DNA of 64,000 nt from Bolinopsis microptera (Eukaryota; Ctenophora; Tentaculata; Lobata; Bolinopsidae): positions 13,439,675 through 13,503,674 of the forward strand of contig NC_087076.1 of NCBI RefSeq assembly GCF_026151205.1, written 5' to 3'. The translations under genes and the position numbers were made by a program. Below, piece after piece: positions 45,201-54,013 of this stretch (positions are counted from its first letter, which is position 1; every line of letters begins with the position of its first letter). Under the pieces are notes generated by a model. That model was not told the DNA's origin. It ran no database searches and was given only the letters and a program-made list of their open reading frames with translations.

Positions 45201-46747
45201 ATAGTGTCTCGAACACTAGTGAGCTGGAATCAGGCTTCTCCTGAATGAGGGTGGTTTCTTCTACCATCAGAGTCACGTAGGCGCTTCCAGAGTTCTCTGA
45301 TTCCATTTCTTCCTCCGCGAAGTACTGAGCACCTCTTGCTTTCTTTGGACAAAAACGAACAATATGGCCCTTATCTCCACACTCAAAACAGCCGCTATTG
45401 AACCTGGTTCTAGCATCTCTTGAATATGGAAATGAAGTTCCTCTGTTGGTTCCTCGGTTATTTTTATACGGACCACTGTAACTCCCTGAACCTCTTGAAC
45501 CTCCTCTAGAGCCTCGTCTCCAGTTGTTGTTGTAGGTAAAGTTACACTCTTCTGGCTCACTCTTTATCACAGTAGTTTCACTTCCGTGTTGCTGACTGTC
45601 GGTGTTTGGGAGTCGTGTGAAGATTTTCCCTATCGTTTTTGCCATCTCTGCATAGGTCATACTCTTCACAGTTGCCAATGCAAGATCGACTTTCTCTGGT
45701 GCCAGCTTGGCACTGTTCAATACTCTATATGCAAGTACTTCTTCTGGCAGCTCGATCTTGTGCTTTTTCAGATCGTCGTACAACTTCTCGAACTCAGATA
45801 TATAACTCTGCAGATTCATTTCATTGCGCCTTTCATACTGTTCGAACTTACAGTATATTTTATATGCTATATGTGACGAGTCTTCCTTGTAGATCTTATC
45901 TAATCGAGCTATTATCTGCTCCAAGCCATCCTCAGCTATGAGCACTTCCTTGCCCAAGGATCTAACATGGTTCTTGACTTTTCCTTCCTTCAGCTCCAAA
46001 AGAAACGCAGTTGCCCTCCTCTTCTTGGGAAGAGCCGTAAACTCACTCCACAGATCAATGTCCAACCTCCAGTCCTCATAGCAGCGACCTTCCTTGTAAG
46101 CCGGTGGAGCCTTGTATCCAGTTCTATTGTTACCCGGGCTTGGTGCAGGTGTCTCCAATGAGTTTTCACCTGTCATCACGGTAGATCTCAAATCAGCAGG
46201 TTCACTTCCTTGCTACCAATGTGAAATGGCAAGTACCAGTGAAAGCAATGAAACACCAAGGGTATAAGGGAAGGGATATCAAACAAGGCTCCACTAGCCT
46301 AAAACACATAAACAGGGAACATATCTCCTGAAACAGTTATATTGTAGTAATTGAAAGTATTAAAACTATGTTAATGGAAATACAAACATTCACATTTTTA
46401 TCTAACAAATCAAAGACATAAGACTTGTAAAATATTTTTGCTCCTGCAAATATGGATCTGGTCGAATTTTCCGTTTTAAAGCTTGAAATAATTTCTGGAA
46501 CTGAAAGATTGTTTATTTGAAACTGGAGGGATTCTCTAAACAGTAAACATGATACTGCATCGGGACAATCTGGCATTGTGATAGATTCCACATCATCAGC
46601 ATAAAGAATGGCAATTGTTTCCCTTACCTGACATTGGAGAGGTCCAGCAGTCACATGTCGGAAAGCCTCAGATAGACGAGAATAAGAGGCATTTACAGAC
46701 TTGGGATTATGGTGAGTTGTTGTAGGAGTTTGAGAGACAACCTGCAT
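30246..46747 (-). CDS. PTPDC1: PTPDC1-like protein phosphatase
   Basis: A dual-specificity-type protein tyrosine phosphatase orthologous to vertebrate PTPDC1. I joined 14 minus-strand exons with GT-AG borders and consistent phases: 46628-46747, 41262-41350, 41060-41140, 40797-40938, 40473-40637, 32757-32872, 32540-32639, 32251-32373, 31898-32059, 31607-31795, 31180-31353, 30803-31039, 30581-30659, 30246-30352. They give 627 residues (human about 750). The order matches the family. FCGGKSCKYE and WVTDNILAMARP come first, then INLQETGEHASCGN, then a candidate general acid at Asp145 in NFNIQDYS. The P-loop HCHAGLGRTG is at 173-182 (Cys174, Arg180). RPRSIQTRGQL follows, then a long acidic linker, then the C-terminal domain with FQLGSLLKAWFNSLSKPVLS (about 296-315). 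All catalytic residues are present. The ATG in frame at 33336 is not the start: exon 6 continues exon 5 in phase 0. Intron 5 (7.6 kb) holds a GPCR gene and intron 1 a Copia element. Confidence 0.93.
33340..35110. other. PTPDC1 intron 5, nothing recognised
   Basis: No exon or gene is recognisable. ACTATAATTCAAAGAATTG at about 33680 resembles 20033-20051, which may mark an old short repeat. Confidence 0.35.
35119..35400 (+). repeat. Partial MITE copy with poly-G tract
   Basis: It begins GGGTCGTTCACATATTTCTT like the element at 29900-30077, but the matching right end is absent. It contains a G-run (about 35325-35345) and a duplicated TTGATTACG motif. Confidence 0.5.
35480..35760 (-). pseudogene. 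Decayed LINE reverse transcriptase fragment
   Basis: Conceptual minus-strand translation in two frames gives FEIEEAIKKLKN, then after a frameshift SPGLLPWLKDLFETVWKSED and IPNDWRKGIITIIPI. This is the finger region just upstream of RT block 1 in LINEs (...I+AIK.LK...IP.DW+.G.I.PI.K). Stop codons and a frameshift show it is dead. It lies in sense orientation in PTPDC1 intron 5. Confidence 0.6.
36084..36317. mobile_element. GC-rich MITE, 234 bp
   Basis: A perfect inverted repeat of about 27 bp bounds it. The left arm starts CTGTGGCGGAAGTCACTGCG at 36084 and the right arm (36291-36317) is its reverse complement. CCGCCGTACTGTCC-type motifs recur inside. It is GC-rich compared with its surroundings and non-coding. 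Confidence 0.8.
36855..36990. repeat. Palindromic repeat, copy 1 (left of GPCR)
   Basis: After a G-run come ACATGTCCGCCAATGTC, TGTCCTTTTTGGATT.TATGAGACA, then GGACATTAGCGGACATTG and GGCGGACATTAAC. The right part is the reverse complement of the left, so the whole can fold. Copy 2 lies at about 38475-38595 in the same orientation. Confidence 0.8.
37283..38326 (+). CDS. Class A (rhodopsin-like) GPCR, intronless
   Basis: A seven-helix G-protein-coupled receptor of 347 residues in one exon; the ligand cannot be predicted. The N-terminus carries an NSS glycosylation site (13-15). Helix 1 has GN at 45-46, helix 2 has LAVWDL (72-77), and the first extracellular loop has WVFG with Cys103/104, which can pair with Cys182. 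Helix 5 has a proline-centred FIIIPILL (202-209), helix 7 has NPLVYY (288-293) and a short basic tail follows. The DRY motif after helix 3 is missing: the matching region reads NISKLTSLLFPL (125-136). This is seen in large lineage-specific receptor sets of early-branching animals. The gene lies wholly inside PTPDC1 intron 5 on the opposite strand and is flanked by two copies of a palindromic repeat. The start is the ATG after GACGATTCTCCTCCAGGA. Confidence 0.9.
   Translation: MDCPPGIVEMITNSSTDDSFIPHATGERYVLLAWTCACAIISIPGNITVLAAVLVYNAIRLDRVSVILICNLAVWDLIYTTIGILPTIPALATEKWVFGTGLCCFQYWVIWLALLGDVTLVCSLNISKLTSLLFPLDARLRARRTGRYIALCLWLGILLFSVPVAMNAVRGEMKMNSGSYRCDSSSSRSASVWWVPVYSVLFIIIPILLIIVTTVWLLWYVNKERGLQRQSILTLILISGVFVLSYISVAAMLICYIFVDPGDPENANFYDQFFKVSMFINYVNFTLNPLVYYRSISSFNRFVKTKVLRVRLQITPQLGITTNFRMKNSVRVTGPQRPIPVFYRNSG
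38475..38595. repeat. Palindromic repeat, copy 2 (right of GPCR)
   Basis: Second copy of the foldable repeat at 36855-36990, in direct orientation: ACATGTCTGCCAATGTCC, TGTCCTTTTTGGATTC, GGACATTAGCGGACATTGGC, then GGACATTAACAGACAAACAT. Both are preceded by G-runs (about 38475). Confidence 0.8.
38826..38910. repeat. 85-bp inverted repeat, left arm
   Basis: It contains GGGGGGCCCCCGATTATTAG and TCATATGACGTATAATTAGT. Its reverse complement is at 39621-39705 with about one mismatch. The arms flank the MULE transposase remnant. Outside them, TTTTCGGTCCGAGTCAT occurs twice in direct orientation (38699 and 39778), and CTAGATATAGGGTAGAGTTC occurs twice (38941 and 39577). The locus has therefore been rearranged. 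Confidence 0.8.
39152..39445 (+). pseudogene. MULE transposase remnant with FLYWCH zinc finger
   Basis: The first frame (39152-39343) reads like a FLYWCH zinc finger: LLDSDGYIYCRKKS, then SSWRCCKHK, then CPCYLSL. After a stop, a second frame (from about 39354) reads PGWDVSNCYFHLCQAVLVR. This matches the conserved C-terminal part of Mutator-like (MULE) transposases (..GC.FH..QA+.R). The catalytic core between them is deleted. FLYWCH plus MULE is a known domain pair in animal transposons. It lies in PTPDC1 intron 5. Confidence 0.65.
39621..39705. repeat. 85-bp inverted repeat, right arm
   Basis: Reverse complement of 38826-38910, with CGTCATATGATCTGACCCCT and AATAATCGGGGGCCCCCC. Together with the left arm it brackets the MULE remnant. 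Confidence 0.8.
41370..41544 (-). repeat. Copia 3' LTR
   Basis: 175 bp, TG...CA ends, two differences from the copy at 46220-46394. A polypurine tract abuts it on the internal side. Confidence 0.95.
41767..46191 (-). CDS. Copia Gag-Pol polyprotein
   Basis: A single 1474-residue frame without a stop. The order is Gag (about 20-200), CCHC knuckle CFECGDKGHIVRFC (about 268-281), aspartic protease with DSGCTKTVVG (about 335), integrase zinc motif LHRQFAH...CSNCEVC (about 488-535), integrase core D, D, E (AMDL about 555, ADNGGEFS about 610, ERHH about 650), reverse transcriptase with DVQAAFLQGE and catalytic HVDDL (about 1155), and RNase H with SDASFGN (about 1307) and GAESWALVDA. Integrase before RT defines Copia. 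HVDD replaces the usual YVDD. The RT style (ADSPTCSKD) and short single-ORF layout recall the GalEa group of marine animals; that is inference. Every catalytic motif I can check is intact. Confidence 0.96.
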   Translation of the reverse strand: MRSTVMTGENSLETPAPSPGNNRTGYKAPPAYKEGRCYEDWRLDIDLWSEFTALPKKRRATAFLLELKEGKVKNHVRSLGKEVLIAEDGLEQIIARLDKIYKEDSSHIAYKIYCKFEQYERRNEMNLQSYISEFEKLYDDLKKHKIELPEEVLAYRVLNSAKLAPEKVDLALATVKSMTYAEMAKTIGKIFTRLPNTDSQQHGSETTVIKSEPEECNFTYNNNWRRGSRGGSRGSGSYSGPYKNNRGTNRGTSFPYSRDARTRFNSGCFECGDKGHIVRFCPKKARGAQYFAEEEMESENSGSAYVTLMVEETTLIQEKPDSSSLVFETLSCAVIDSGCTKTVVGRNWVEQYAETLGEEERRMMTPTECATPFKFGDGKKVTSVEKIKIPGRIGTQKILIDANVVSCDLPLLLSKPSLKKAGAVIDFTKDTMMFNGEQVKLLECKSGHYCVPLCNRRRCLSDSSVQLVLTVTEDTMGGTDEKEMKKKALKLHRQFAHAPAYKLQSMLRNAGFTKKEFMKALEIVCSNCEVCQRYAKPKPRPVVGLPRGTVFNDCVAMDLKTVQGQPTFIHMIDCATRFSVAKIIPNKKKETVVDAVCTSWIALFGSPRRFMADNGGEFSNAEYVEMCEQFNVELQQSAAESPFSNGMVERHHRIIAEMMVKTKEDVRCTWEVSLAWAVSAKNSLQMSGGYSPYQLVLGKNPPLPNVVDNHLPALEEKVASTHLEDNLRAMRTAREEFIKAENSAKIKRALRSQVRTCQDTVLEMGEKVLYKRNNSDRWSGPGVVIGRDGQTFVVKHGFQIVKVHPCHISKKTTQEKHQFVSPESNDGTEKRMVDEDQTPRYYSEEVSLEQRASRKKELRIPTTSTVVTADTRELATQVIVPAASRQQESVEKIELPKVKTHVLFRAKYPEDGEEETWEKVYIHSRAGKASGKYAKCLNIQLDGESTTQCVDWSELASEWHADPEQEQEQEHEVMFTNGEMFEQDIVDAKIAELEKFKRNEVYDEVGNDGQSTIGVRWVVTRKTTGEPKARLVALGYQERDKGLRADSPTCSKDTIRIVTMLCQGLKWLIQHIDVQAAFLQGEQLTRTLFIKPPKEASTVMLWKLKKCIYGLIDGPRKWYITLRRTLEDLGMTISSYDESFFFGHQGEELAGLIAIHVDDLMFGGNEWFLSHVMGSLKSKFKLSTEVEGSFVYTGLDIKQSFMLINVSQFGYIEQISEIKIDSARVKLNDVPINEVEKRQLRSAAGQLLWVATQTRPDISYGTCIAANSYSSGTVRDLKLVNKTIRFMKRNPLSLKFPKIQFNGAFIIVFSDASFGNLSDGSSQGGHKIFMAEKSGKCCPLTWQSRKIRKVCKSTLGAESWALVDALDAAELISTQLDQIFRGKGLFPIIGLTDCKSLYDAIRTTNSLEDKGLRIPMACLRQRFNRDEVKFVWVPTGLQLADCLTKAGASSGLLRGTIEDGKLPKAVSALLFNGI
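46220..46394 (-). repeat. Copia 5' LTR
   Basis: 175 bp. As the upstream LTR of a minus-strand element it should hold the promoter. It is followed on the minus strand by the primer-binding site. Confidence 0.95.
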
Positions 46748-46749
46748 AC

Positions 46750-48520
46750 CATGCTAACATATCTTCTGCATACCTAGGCCTAGTTTGGATTATTTATAGT
46801 GTGATGGATTACTAACTTTCCGTTACAAGTGACAACCAATTATTCGAGAAACTGTGACCGTTAATTCCTTGTGTTTCTAAAACATCTTTTATATAAATTA
46901 CTGATTTTAAAAGTCCTGCTAGTTGATACAATGTCAGATATAAATTGTTAAGTCAGAATTACTCATATGGGCATTAGTAAAACAAATTTTTTTTTAGTAA
47001 AAAAAAATTTATTTTAAACCCACAATCAATTGCCTTGACCTTTCGGACGAGTGTTTGCCCACCGGGGATCCAAAAATATGATCACCATGAACATTACTTT
47101 GACACGTGAACTTATCAAACGACTGTAATGATTCCATTAAATTTTCTTAGTACATTTAGCTAGTTTATAGTAGATACACACGATCACAGAATAGAAGAGC
47201 ACAATTGGGCTCTTTGTTCTGCGACCGTGTTTCCTCGGTGGGCCGACAGGTTTTTGTTGTGTAGTAGTGCTGGGAAAAAACACGCTTTAAATATCAATGA
47301 ATGTAAATATTGTTAATTGACATTAGTGCCACAGTTTATGTGGTAAAAACAAATTTATGGTCAAACATTATATATCGTAGAATGGCATGATTTACCCACA
47401 TCACTAAGCATCTGGATGGATAATTAGCACACAAGGATAAACTGATCTTTAAACATGACCACCAGCAATATCATATAACCATAGCTCCAAAATAAATAAA
47501 TTGCTCTACATAGAAACATCTGGCCTGATCTTATCACATTGCGGTCCCCTGGGGTTCGGTAAAGCCCTTACAGGCAACTGGGTCCTTTTACCAGCCACAA
47601 TAAAACTAGTCATGCCAGTACTGTCATAAACTGTAACCAACTATTTAACAATAAGATATCTTTTGCTAGAATTTTAAATTTTAAGCCATAGAGCAATCTT
47701 CTCAATTTTAAAATTTAAAAATAACATTTTACCCTAACTATGATGTGGTGGCATTTCATACTTAACTAAAATTCAACTCTGAAAGTCAATAGATTATTAG
47801 TCACAACAAAATTATAGTTTAAGACATCCATTTTGCATTGTGTTTCCAATATTAGAATTTATGATATGTATTGATAGAATAATTGGTAATAAATTTAACT
47901 TTTGTTTTATTAACTTTTGTTTTATTAATTCATATTTAGTTCAAATATTTAAAGTCAAAATAACCATTTCACATAAGTGGTTTTATTATAATAAAATAAT
48001 TTGTGATAAATTAATAAATTAATTTACACTCAAAAATGAACAAAATATACACAATTTTTACCTAGTGCAACACTGGTTTGGCGCGCGGCTGATCAAAAAA
48101 GTTTGGTTTGCATTTACTAACTACAGTGTACAGCGTACATGAAAAAATAACTTACTGAATCTTTTAATACTAGACACATATTAATTCAGATGTTGTTCAA
48201 TGAGTTAGCCACAAAAATGTTCAAATTATGCAGGAGGGTAAAGGACACAATTGCTAGAAGTGCTTCTTTGTGCCCGTTGCCCGTTGACTACAATGAACAT
48301 TTTGCGGAGTTTTTCCAAGCGGCTTTTATCGGAGTGCGTGTTATTTACTTGGTTATGCACAAGCCAGGCCAACATTTTGTTTTTGTGTCAGCCGCGCTAC
48401 CAGGTTGCAGAGCTAGAGTATGATAAACACTAAAAAATTATACACTATACAAATTTGCTAATACAATATCAGAGTCCGATCTAGCTGCAAACGTCAAACA
48501 CCACAGTTCAGCCGCCAAGT
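46750..48520. other. Intergenic, old repeat fragments
   Basis: No gene recognised. A tandem edge (TTAGTAAAACAAATTTTT-like, about 46975-47020) resembles the ends of repeats at 55205 and 57262. CAGGCAACTGGGTCC (about 47570) resembles repeat R1. The rest is AT-rich with short frames only. Confidence 0.45.
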
Positions 48521-48526
48521 ACCGTT

Positions 48527-50495
48527 TAAGGGGGCAGGGGGGTCTTCATGGAAATTTTCTCAAAATCGACTTTAATTTGAAAATTCAATTAATTATTATA
48601 TATATAAATCAAGCGTTACATTTCAGCCATGCAAAATTACAATGACATATTTTGATATACTAATTGATAAATGGAACTGCAATATAAGTTGCTTAATGTT
48701 TGGCCGGATGACAACTAACTAAAAGAGAAAAATAAACTTGATTACATAATAATTAATTCGGCTGAACCAACACATAGCAAGAGCCACATTAATGTTGGGG
48801 CCGTCTACCAAATTTGAATGACATACAATAACAAAAAATCAAACATATCATAAATAATTATATATGGATTTTGTTCATTACAATTCCGTCACAACTGATA
48901 GAAGAAAAAAGAAAGGACAAGTGGATAGGAAATTGGACGGCAGAATTGTAACCAACAAAAACACATTTGAGCTAGTCTGGCCAGACTGTATCGGCAGCCC
49001 AGAGGTACTTGATCAGATTGGCCTTAAAAGTAGAAATCCGCTCTGACTGCCGGATACATACTGGTAGACTATTCCATTTCAGCATAGATCTATGAAAGAA
49101 GCTATTTCGGAAGGTATCCGAGCAGGGCACAGTGGTACTCATGTAAGTTGAAGTATCCGACCTATCAATTATTTGAGCATTGTGCCTAGTGTATCGGGTG
49201 CCCTCTGGACGGCATAGGACTATATAAGTAGAAAGCGAAACTGGGATTATGCTATTCACTATTTTATAGAAGGTCATAAGATCGTTATAAATAAACTTCT
49301 GCATGACAGGGAGAATATTTAGCTTCTTTTGCTCTGTAGCAAGTTTATCGTCATTATAACTGGAGTAGGGTTCACCATTGATCCATTTAATAGCCCTCTT
49401 TTGGATAGCAACAAACTGTTGAAGATGAGTTGCAGATTGAGGGGACCATATGACAGAACAATGTTCAAATATAGACCTAATTACCGCCAAATAGAACGAT
49501 CTTTTCTGCCTTTTATCAGTAGTGAAATGACATGTTCTCTTAAGTAGTCCAAGTCTGGAGTTAGCTTTGGAAACAAGCGCTTTACATTGTGCACCCCAAT
49601 TAAACCTGGAGTTTATTGCGACTCCTAAATCTGACTGAGAGGGCACAAAGTCAATATCACTTCCAGAAAGTTTATAGAAGAAGGTATTGAATGGCAAGTT
49701 ATCCAGCACGTTTCTTTGCAGGGACACAGAAAGGGCTTTGCACTTTTGTGGATGGAACTTCATTCGATTTCTCACTGACCAATCATACAATCTATTGATG
49801 TCATTTTTTAGTTGTTTCTGATAGAGGGGAGTGATATCTATCAGATGCTTTTAATCCGATAGAAAAATACTGTTCCTAGCCGAAATTATAGCCGGTAAAA
49901 GGTCAGCGCTTGTGTGTAATTGTATTGCGCGAGCGATTTTTGATCGCGTGCCCTGAAAATCGAGTCTAAAAATCTATCTTCTCCTACATTTTTTGAGCAA
50001 TCACCCTCAAACTTTCAGGATATGTTCTAAGGATCATTTAGAAGGGATTGTCCAGGCAAAATTTTGAGATAGGCCTTTAAACATTTTTTATTCGATTTTA
50101 AAAATCTTGGACCTCGAAAAATCGTCAAAAAACCAGGTCCAAGATTTTCAAAATCGAATAAAAAATGTTTAAAGGCCTATCTCAAAATTTTGCCTGGACA
50201 ATCCCTTCTAAATGATCCTTAGGACATATCCTGAAAGTTTGAGGGTATTTGCTCAAAAAATGTAGGAGGAGATAGATTTTTAGACTCGATTTTCAGGGCA
50301 CGCGATCAAAAATCGCTCTCGCAATACAATTACACACAAGCGCTGACCTTCTACAGGCGATAATTTCTGCTAGGAGCAATATTTTTCTATCGGATTAAAA
50401 GCATCTGATAGATATCACTCCCATCTATCAGAAACAACTAAAAAGTCGATTTTGAGAAAATTTACATGAAGACCCCCCCCTGCCCCCTTAAGTGA
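48527..50495. mobile_element. Long foldback (inverted-repeat) element split by a LINE
   Basis: The outer left arm, 48527-48582, starts TTAAGGGGGCAGGGGGGTCT and is the reverse complement of 50449-50495. The inner left arm, 49807-50114, pairs with 50135-50448 around a 20-bp loop (50115-50134). Removing 48583-49806 joins the two left pieces into one arm of about 365 bp, nearly perfectly complementary to the right arm. TTAA stands at both outer ends, so a TTAA-targeting (piggyBac-like) origin is possible. The arms encode nothing. Confidence 0.85.
48972..49805 (-). pseudogene. 5'-truncated LINE reverse transcriptase, C-terminal part
   Basis: The frame is open right from the insertion edge at 49805 to the stop near 48972 (about 277 codons). 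It starts NDINRLYDWSVRNRMKFHPQ, the region downstream of the RT catalytic motif, and continues with SDLGVAINSRFNW and FRNSFFHRSMLKWNSLP, as in other animal LINEs. The catalytic part is absent. The 3' untranslated region runs to about 48583. Both edges coincide with the break in the foldback arm. Confidence 0.88.
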
Positions 50496-50717
50496 ACACC
50501 GAAACACGAGGTTTAGGTGTCATTTTGTAAATCACTTTATGGATGGATAATTCAGTAATTGTTGTAGAAAATTACAGTCACTGCCACCTATAGCGTTATG
50601 TCATGGGTCTGATTAATGGCCAAGAATAAACGTACGTTCGCGCTTAAGAAACCCGCGCAAATGTTGAAGTAGTGAATTGAAATGTTAACTGGTCATGTAA
50701 ACCATGTGACAGAATAT

Positions 50718-51890
50718 TGTGCGCTTTAGGGGGTTAATTTGGTAGAAGGAGTTAAAGTTGAGAGTTTTAGGCGAGGTCAGAGGTGTCTTTAGCTTTTCTT
50801 CACTTTCGAGATAGAGGGGGGACAATTGAGACAAGTTCGTAAACTAATGTAAAGCGAAGTGGAGTAAAGTATAAATACTACTTGTCACAAAATGAGTCAC
50901 AGTATAGGATTCTGTACCCTCAGTACTGGAACTTACAAACTTAAAAACGTCAAACATTGGGACTTAAGAGTCAAGGCCCAAGAAACAAGAACCCAGAGCT
51001 CAAAAGACAAGAACCTATAACCAAGCCCTAAGACCTAAGGGTCTGAAGCCTAAAAGTCAAGAGCCCGAAGCCACTTATTGGATAAAAATACGACCTTATA
51101 AATAATTCCTTATCGCATTCATGACGTCATTCACGTGTCTGAATCGTAACAATATCATTATCAATGTCTCTGAATTCCGTGCAAAATTCAAATCAATTTC
51201 TCTGATCTCGTTCTTAAAAGTGTTATGATTGTCTTCGTAAATCTCGTTGCTACTAAAACAATATTGCAAAACATTCTTACGTCCTTCTCTTTCAAAGGGA
51301 TAACCTCCTTATCTTTCAAAGGGAAAACTCGTCTTATAAATCATATGCTACAACAATATTGCAAAACATTCTTACGTCCTTCTCTTTCAAAGGGATAACC
51401 TCCTTATCTTTCAAAGGGAAAACTCGTCTTATAAATCACGTTGCAAATACACAAAACTCGAACAGCATAAATTTGTCTCCGTGCGAATCTCCACAGTAAC
51501 ATATTTCTTCACACGATCTTATTACTTTAAAAATTCTAAAATAAGCGCACGTGAAAGTCTGATTTAAATTCCTGCAGGCTTGGATCATTAACCTGTAAAT
51601 AATTCTAAAACTTTGTTAATTATCACCTTATCATGAAACCTGGAGATGAGCCGACTGGCTCAATCAAAATACCAGTCAAGACCATTCAAAACTAACCACT
51701 TGGAATGCTCGAAATATCAAGAACTTAAATCTAAACAGCTTAAAATAAGGGTACAGAATCCGTGGGAGGTTCCGTAGTAAATGGGCTGTAAGTTTCAAGG
51801 TCTTTACAATAATTTACGATCATATTAAAATGTGTTATTTGGACTTAAAGAAATGCTCGAATCAGGACGGATATTAAACAGCGTACAACA
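50718..51890 (-). repeat. LTR of non-autonomous element (3' LTR)
   Basis: 1173 bp, identical or nearly so to 54014-55186 by reading, with TG...CA ends (TGTGCGCTTT, GTACAACA). It contains an internal tandem duplication of about 95 bp (about 51260-51440; TCTTTCAAAGGGATAACCTC occurs twice), present in both LTRs. On the minus strand a purine tract (AAGAGGGAAG, 51891-51900) precedes it. Confidence 0.92.
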
Positions 51891-54013
51891 CTTCCCTCTT
51901 AAAAAATGCTAAGATTGATTCTCTCTGTACAGTCTTTCAGTTAAGATACAGCTAACAGATCTCATATCATATTACATGCAGTGTTTCTATGAATCCTTAA
52001 AGTCTAAATCACATGCTGCGTTATTAAAGGCTTACGATCATCGATGATAATATAATTATAACATGTCATATTTATCGGGTTTATAATCACGAAAAAGTTA
52101 CAATGTAATATCTAGTTCGATAAGGAAGCAATGTTTATTCATGACTGCATTAGGCAGTGAGCTTCAAGTTCATATATCAAATACTGTGTCTTTAATTCGC
52201 GGCTGAAATCTGCAGAGTTATTCGTTAGCTTTGTTTCAATCTTCCAAGCTTGTCCGATGTCTTTTCCGTGACTTTTTTCGAGGAACAGCTTGTCTAAAAC
52301 TTGCTGGGGTTGTTATAGAGTGAAGAAGAAGTAGTGAGAGGGTAGTTTCCGAAGTGGTATCGTTATACCTTCTGTAGGGTTCCTGTTACATAAATTGTGA
52401 TTCTGCAACTATTATTCGCAATATGAGATCAATTCTTTTGGATCATGTCCATGTTCGACCAGTGAGTTATCCTCTGTTGTCGAACTGAAGAGTGGGCTGG
52501 AGGTTCTTTCAGGAGTGATTTAATGTCAGCTTCGGCTTGAACTTTTGCACTCAGCAACATTCATTAGACCTGTTTTCTTACTTTCAAATCAGCATTTCAA
52601 TCGGAATGTCTAACTATTTATGGGTATCAAGTGCAACCTTTGTCATCAAGTTCGAAACAGTTAAAAGTTTCAGCCGTTGCAAAACTACTTATACCAACAG
52701 GTAGATCAAATCTTCCAAGTATTTACTACATGGACTCATCAACTAATGGTAGCAACTCCTCGTCAATGCTTCAATGAATCACTACTTGGTAGAGTTAACC
52801 AGCCAGATAGGCATTCATAGTTCTTTCCGTCGTAATAAGTGTCTTTCAGTAACTTTCGGTGCTTTCAGTGTCTTTCAGAATCTTTCAAAATTGCATGTGG
52901 AAAGGGAGACAGGACCAGTTTTGGCCAGAGTAGACTTGAGAGACGATGGAGCGAACAATGCAAATTAAAGCTTGGGCTAACCTTTGAAGAGCGAAAAATA
53001 TCCTTTTTTGGTCTGGGGTTGTACCTAAGTTGTTCAGTCTCTGAGAGGTCCGCGTCCGGGGCATTGTTTTCATTCATGGGTTCGCTGGTTGGTGCTTCCA
53101 TTTCCATAACAGTGCCGAACATCAGTTTCGTCCTTTCACTTTCGTCCATCGGATCAGATATCTTGTGGTTCTCATCGTCATTGGTGATCTTTTCAGTAGC
53201 ATTGCCGGTTCCTTTGCATATCAAGGTTCTTCTAATTGATATCTCTAGAGTGCTCGGATCAATTCGACAAGTCTATACTTCGCTTATTATCAACTAAAGC
53301 TAGCAAGTAGCGATCAACGTAACAACTGACAAGGGTCATCGTGATGCTAGAATGTGGTCTCTGGGAGGTAGATCTCAGCTAGGGTATTTGCTGCGGGTTC
53401 ATCAGCAAAAGCAGCAACTCCTTGCAATGAACCACTACTCTTAGCTGGGACCCGATCATATGAACAATCACATTTGTTGATTTTATCACCATAAGATATC
53501 AGTCCTTGACATTTCTGTAAGTAAAAGTCATAATCCTTCAGGTGGACGAAACTAATTAGTAATTAGTTAGAATGTTAGATGTGGATCCTAACCTAGCTTC
53601 ATCAACTTAGGCATGTTAGTTTCATCGGGTTGTGCTTGTAAGGTATTGTTATCTAGTGTTGACTAAGAGTTTCAGCTTTGCGTTAATTTGTAGGGATAAG
53701 CTTTATTGTGTCAAAATGGCACACAATCTGCTTATTCGTTTCCAGGTGTTGTACCAGGTAGGTCCAAGAGGCTAGGACTTTGAAGATCTTCGAGGGTTCA
53801 AGGGTTCCAGGACTGTGTCAATTCTTGAATTTTCTGAAATCTGTAATGGAGAGGCTAAGAAGTTTCCACATTAGGACCAAGTCGTCTTCAACTCTAATGT
53901 AGCAAGTGGATCTCCCATGACTAATGTAGTAAATTATAACCTCGTTTGGGATCGGTTGGCTGAGTTCCAATAGACTGCAGCGTACAACTCAGTGCCCGGG
54001 TTCTCCACCAAAT

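Larger units (their letters stand above)
41365..46399 (-). mobile_element. Ty1/Copia LTR retrotransposon, intact
   Basis: The complete element runs 41370-46394 (5025 bp) with a TTTTT target duplication on both sides (41365-41369, 46395-46399). LTRs of 175 bp at 41370-41544 and 46220-46394 start TGTGAA and end TTCACA. I see two differences between them, so the insertion is young. On the minus strand the 5' LTR is followed by TTGGTAGCAAGG, whose TGGTAGCA fits the 3' end of initiator tRNA-Met as a primer site. A purine tract with GAAAGAAAGGGGAGA (41545-41566) precedes the 3' LTR. It sits in PTPDC1 intron 1 in the same orientation as that gene. Confidence 0.95.

Noticed and set aside
41777-46161. 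Plus-strand frames across the Copia element
   Set aside because: They are antisense shadows of the intact Gag-Pol frame.
52839-53297. 152-codon plus-strand frame inside the non-autonomous LTR element
   Set aside because: It is antisense to the element's inferred direction and shows no known domain.
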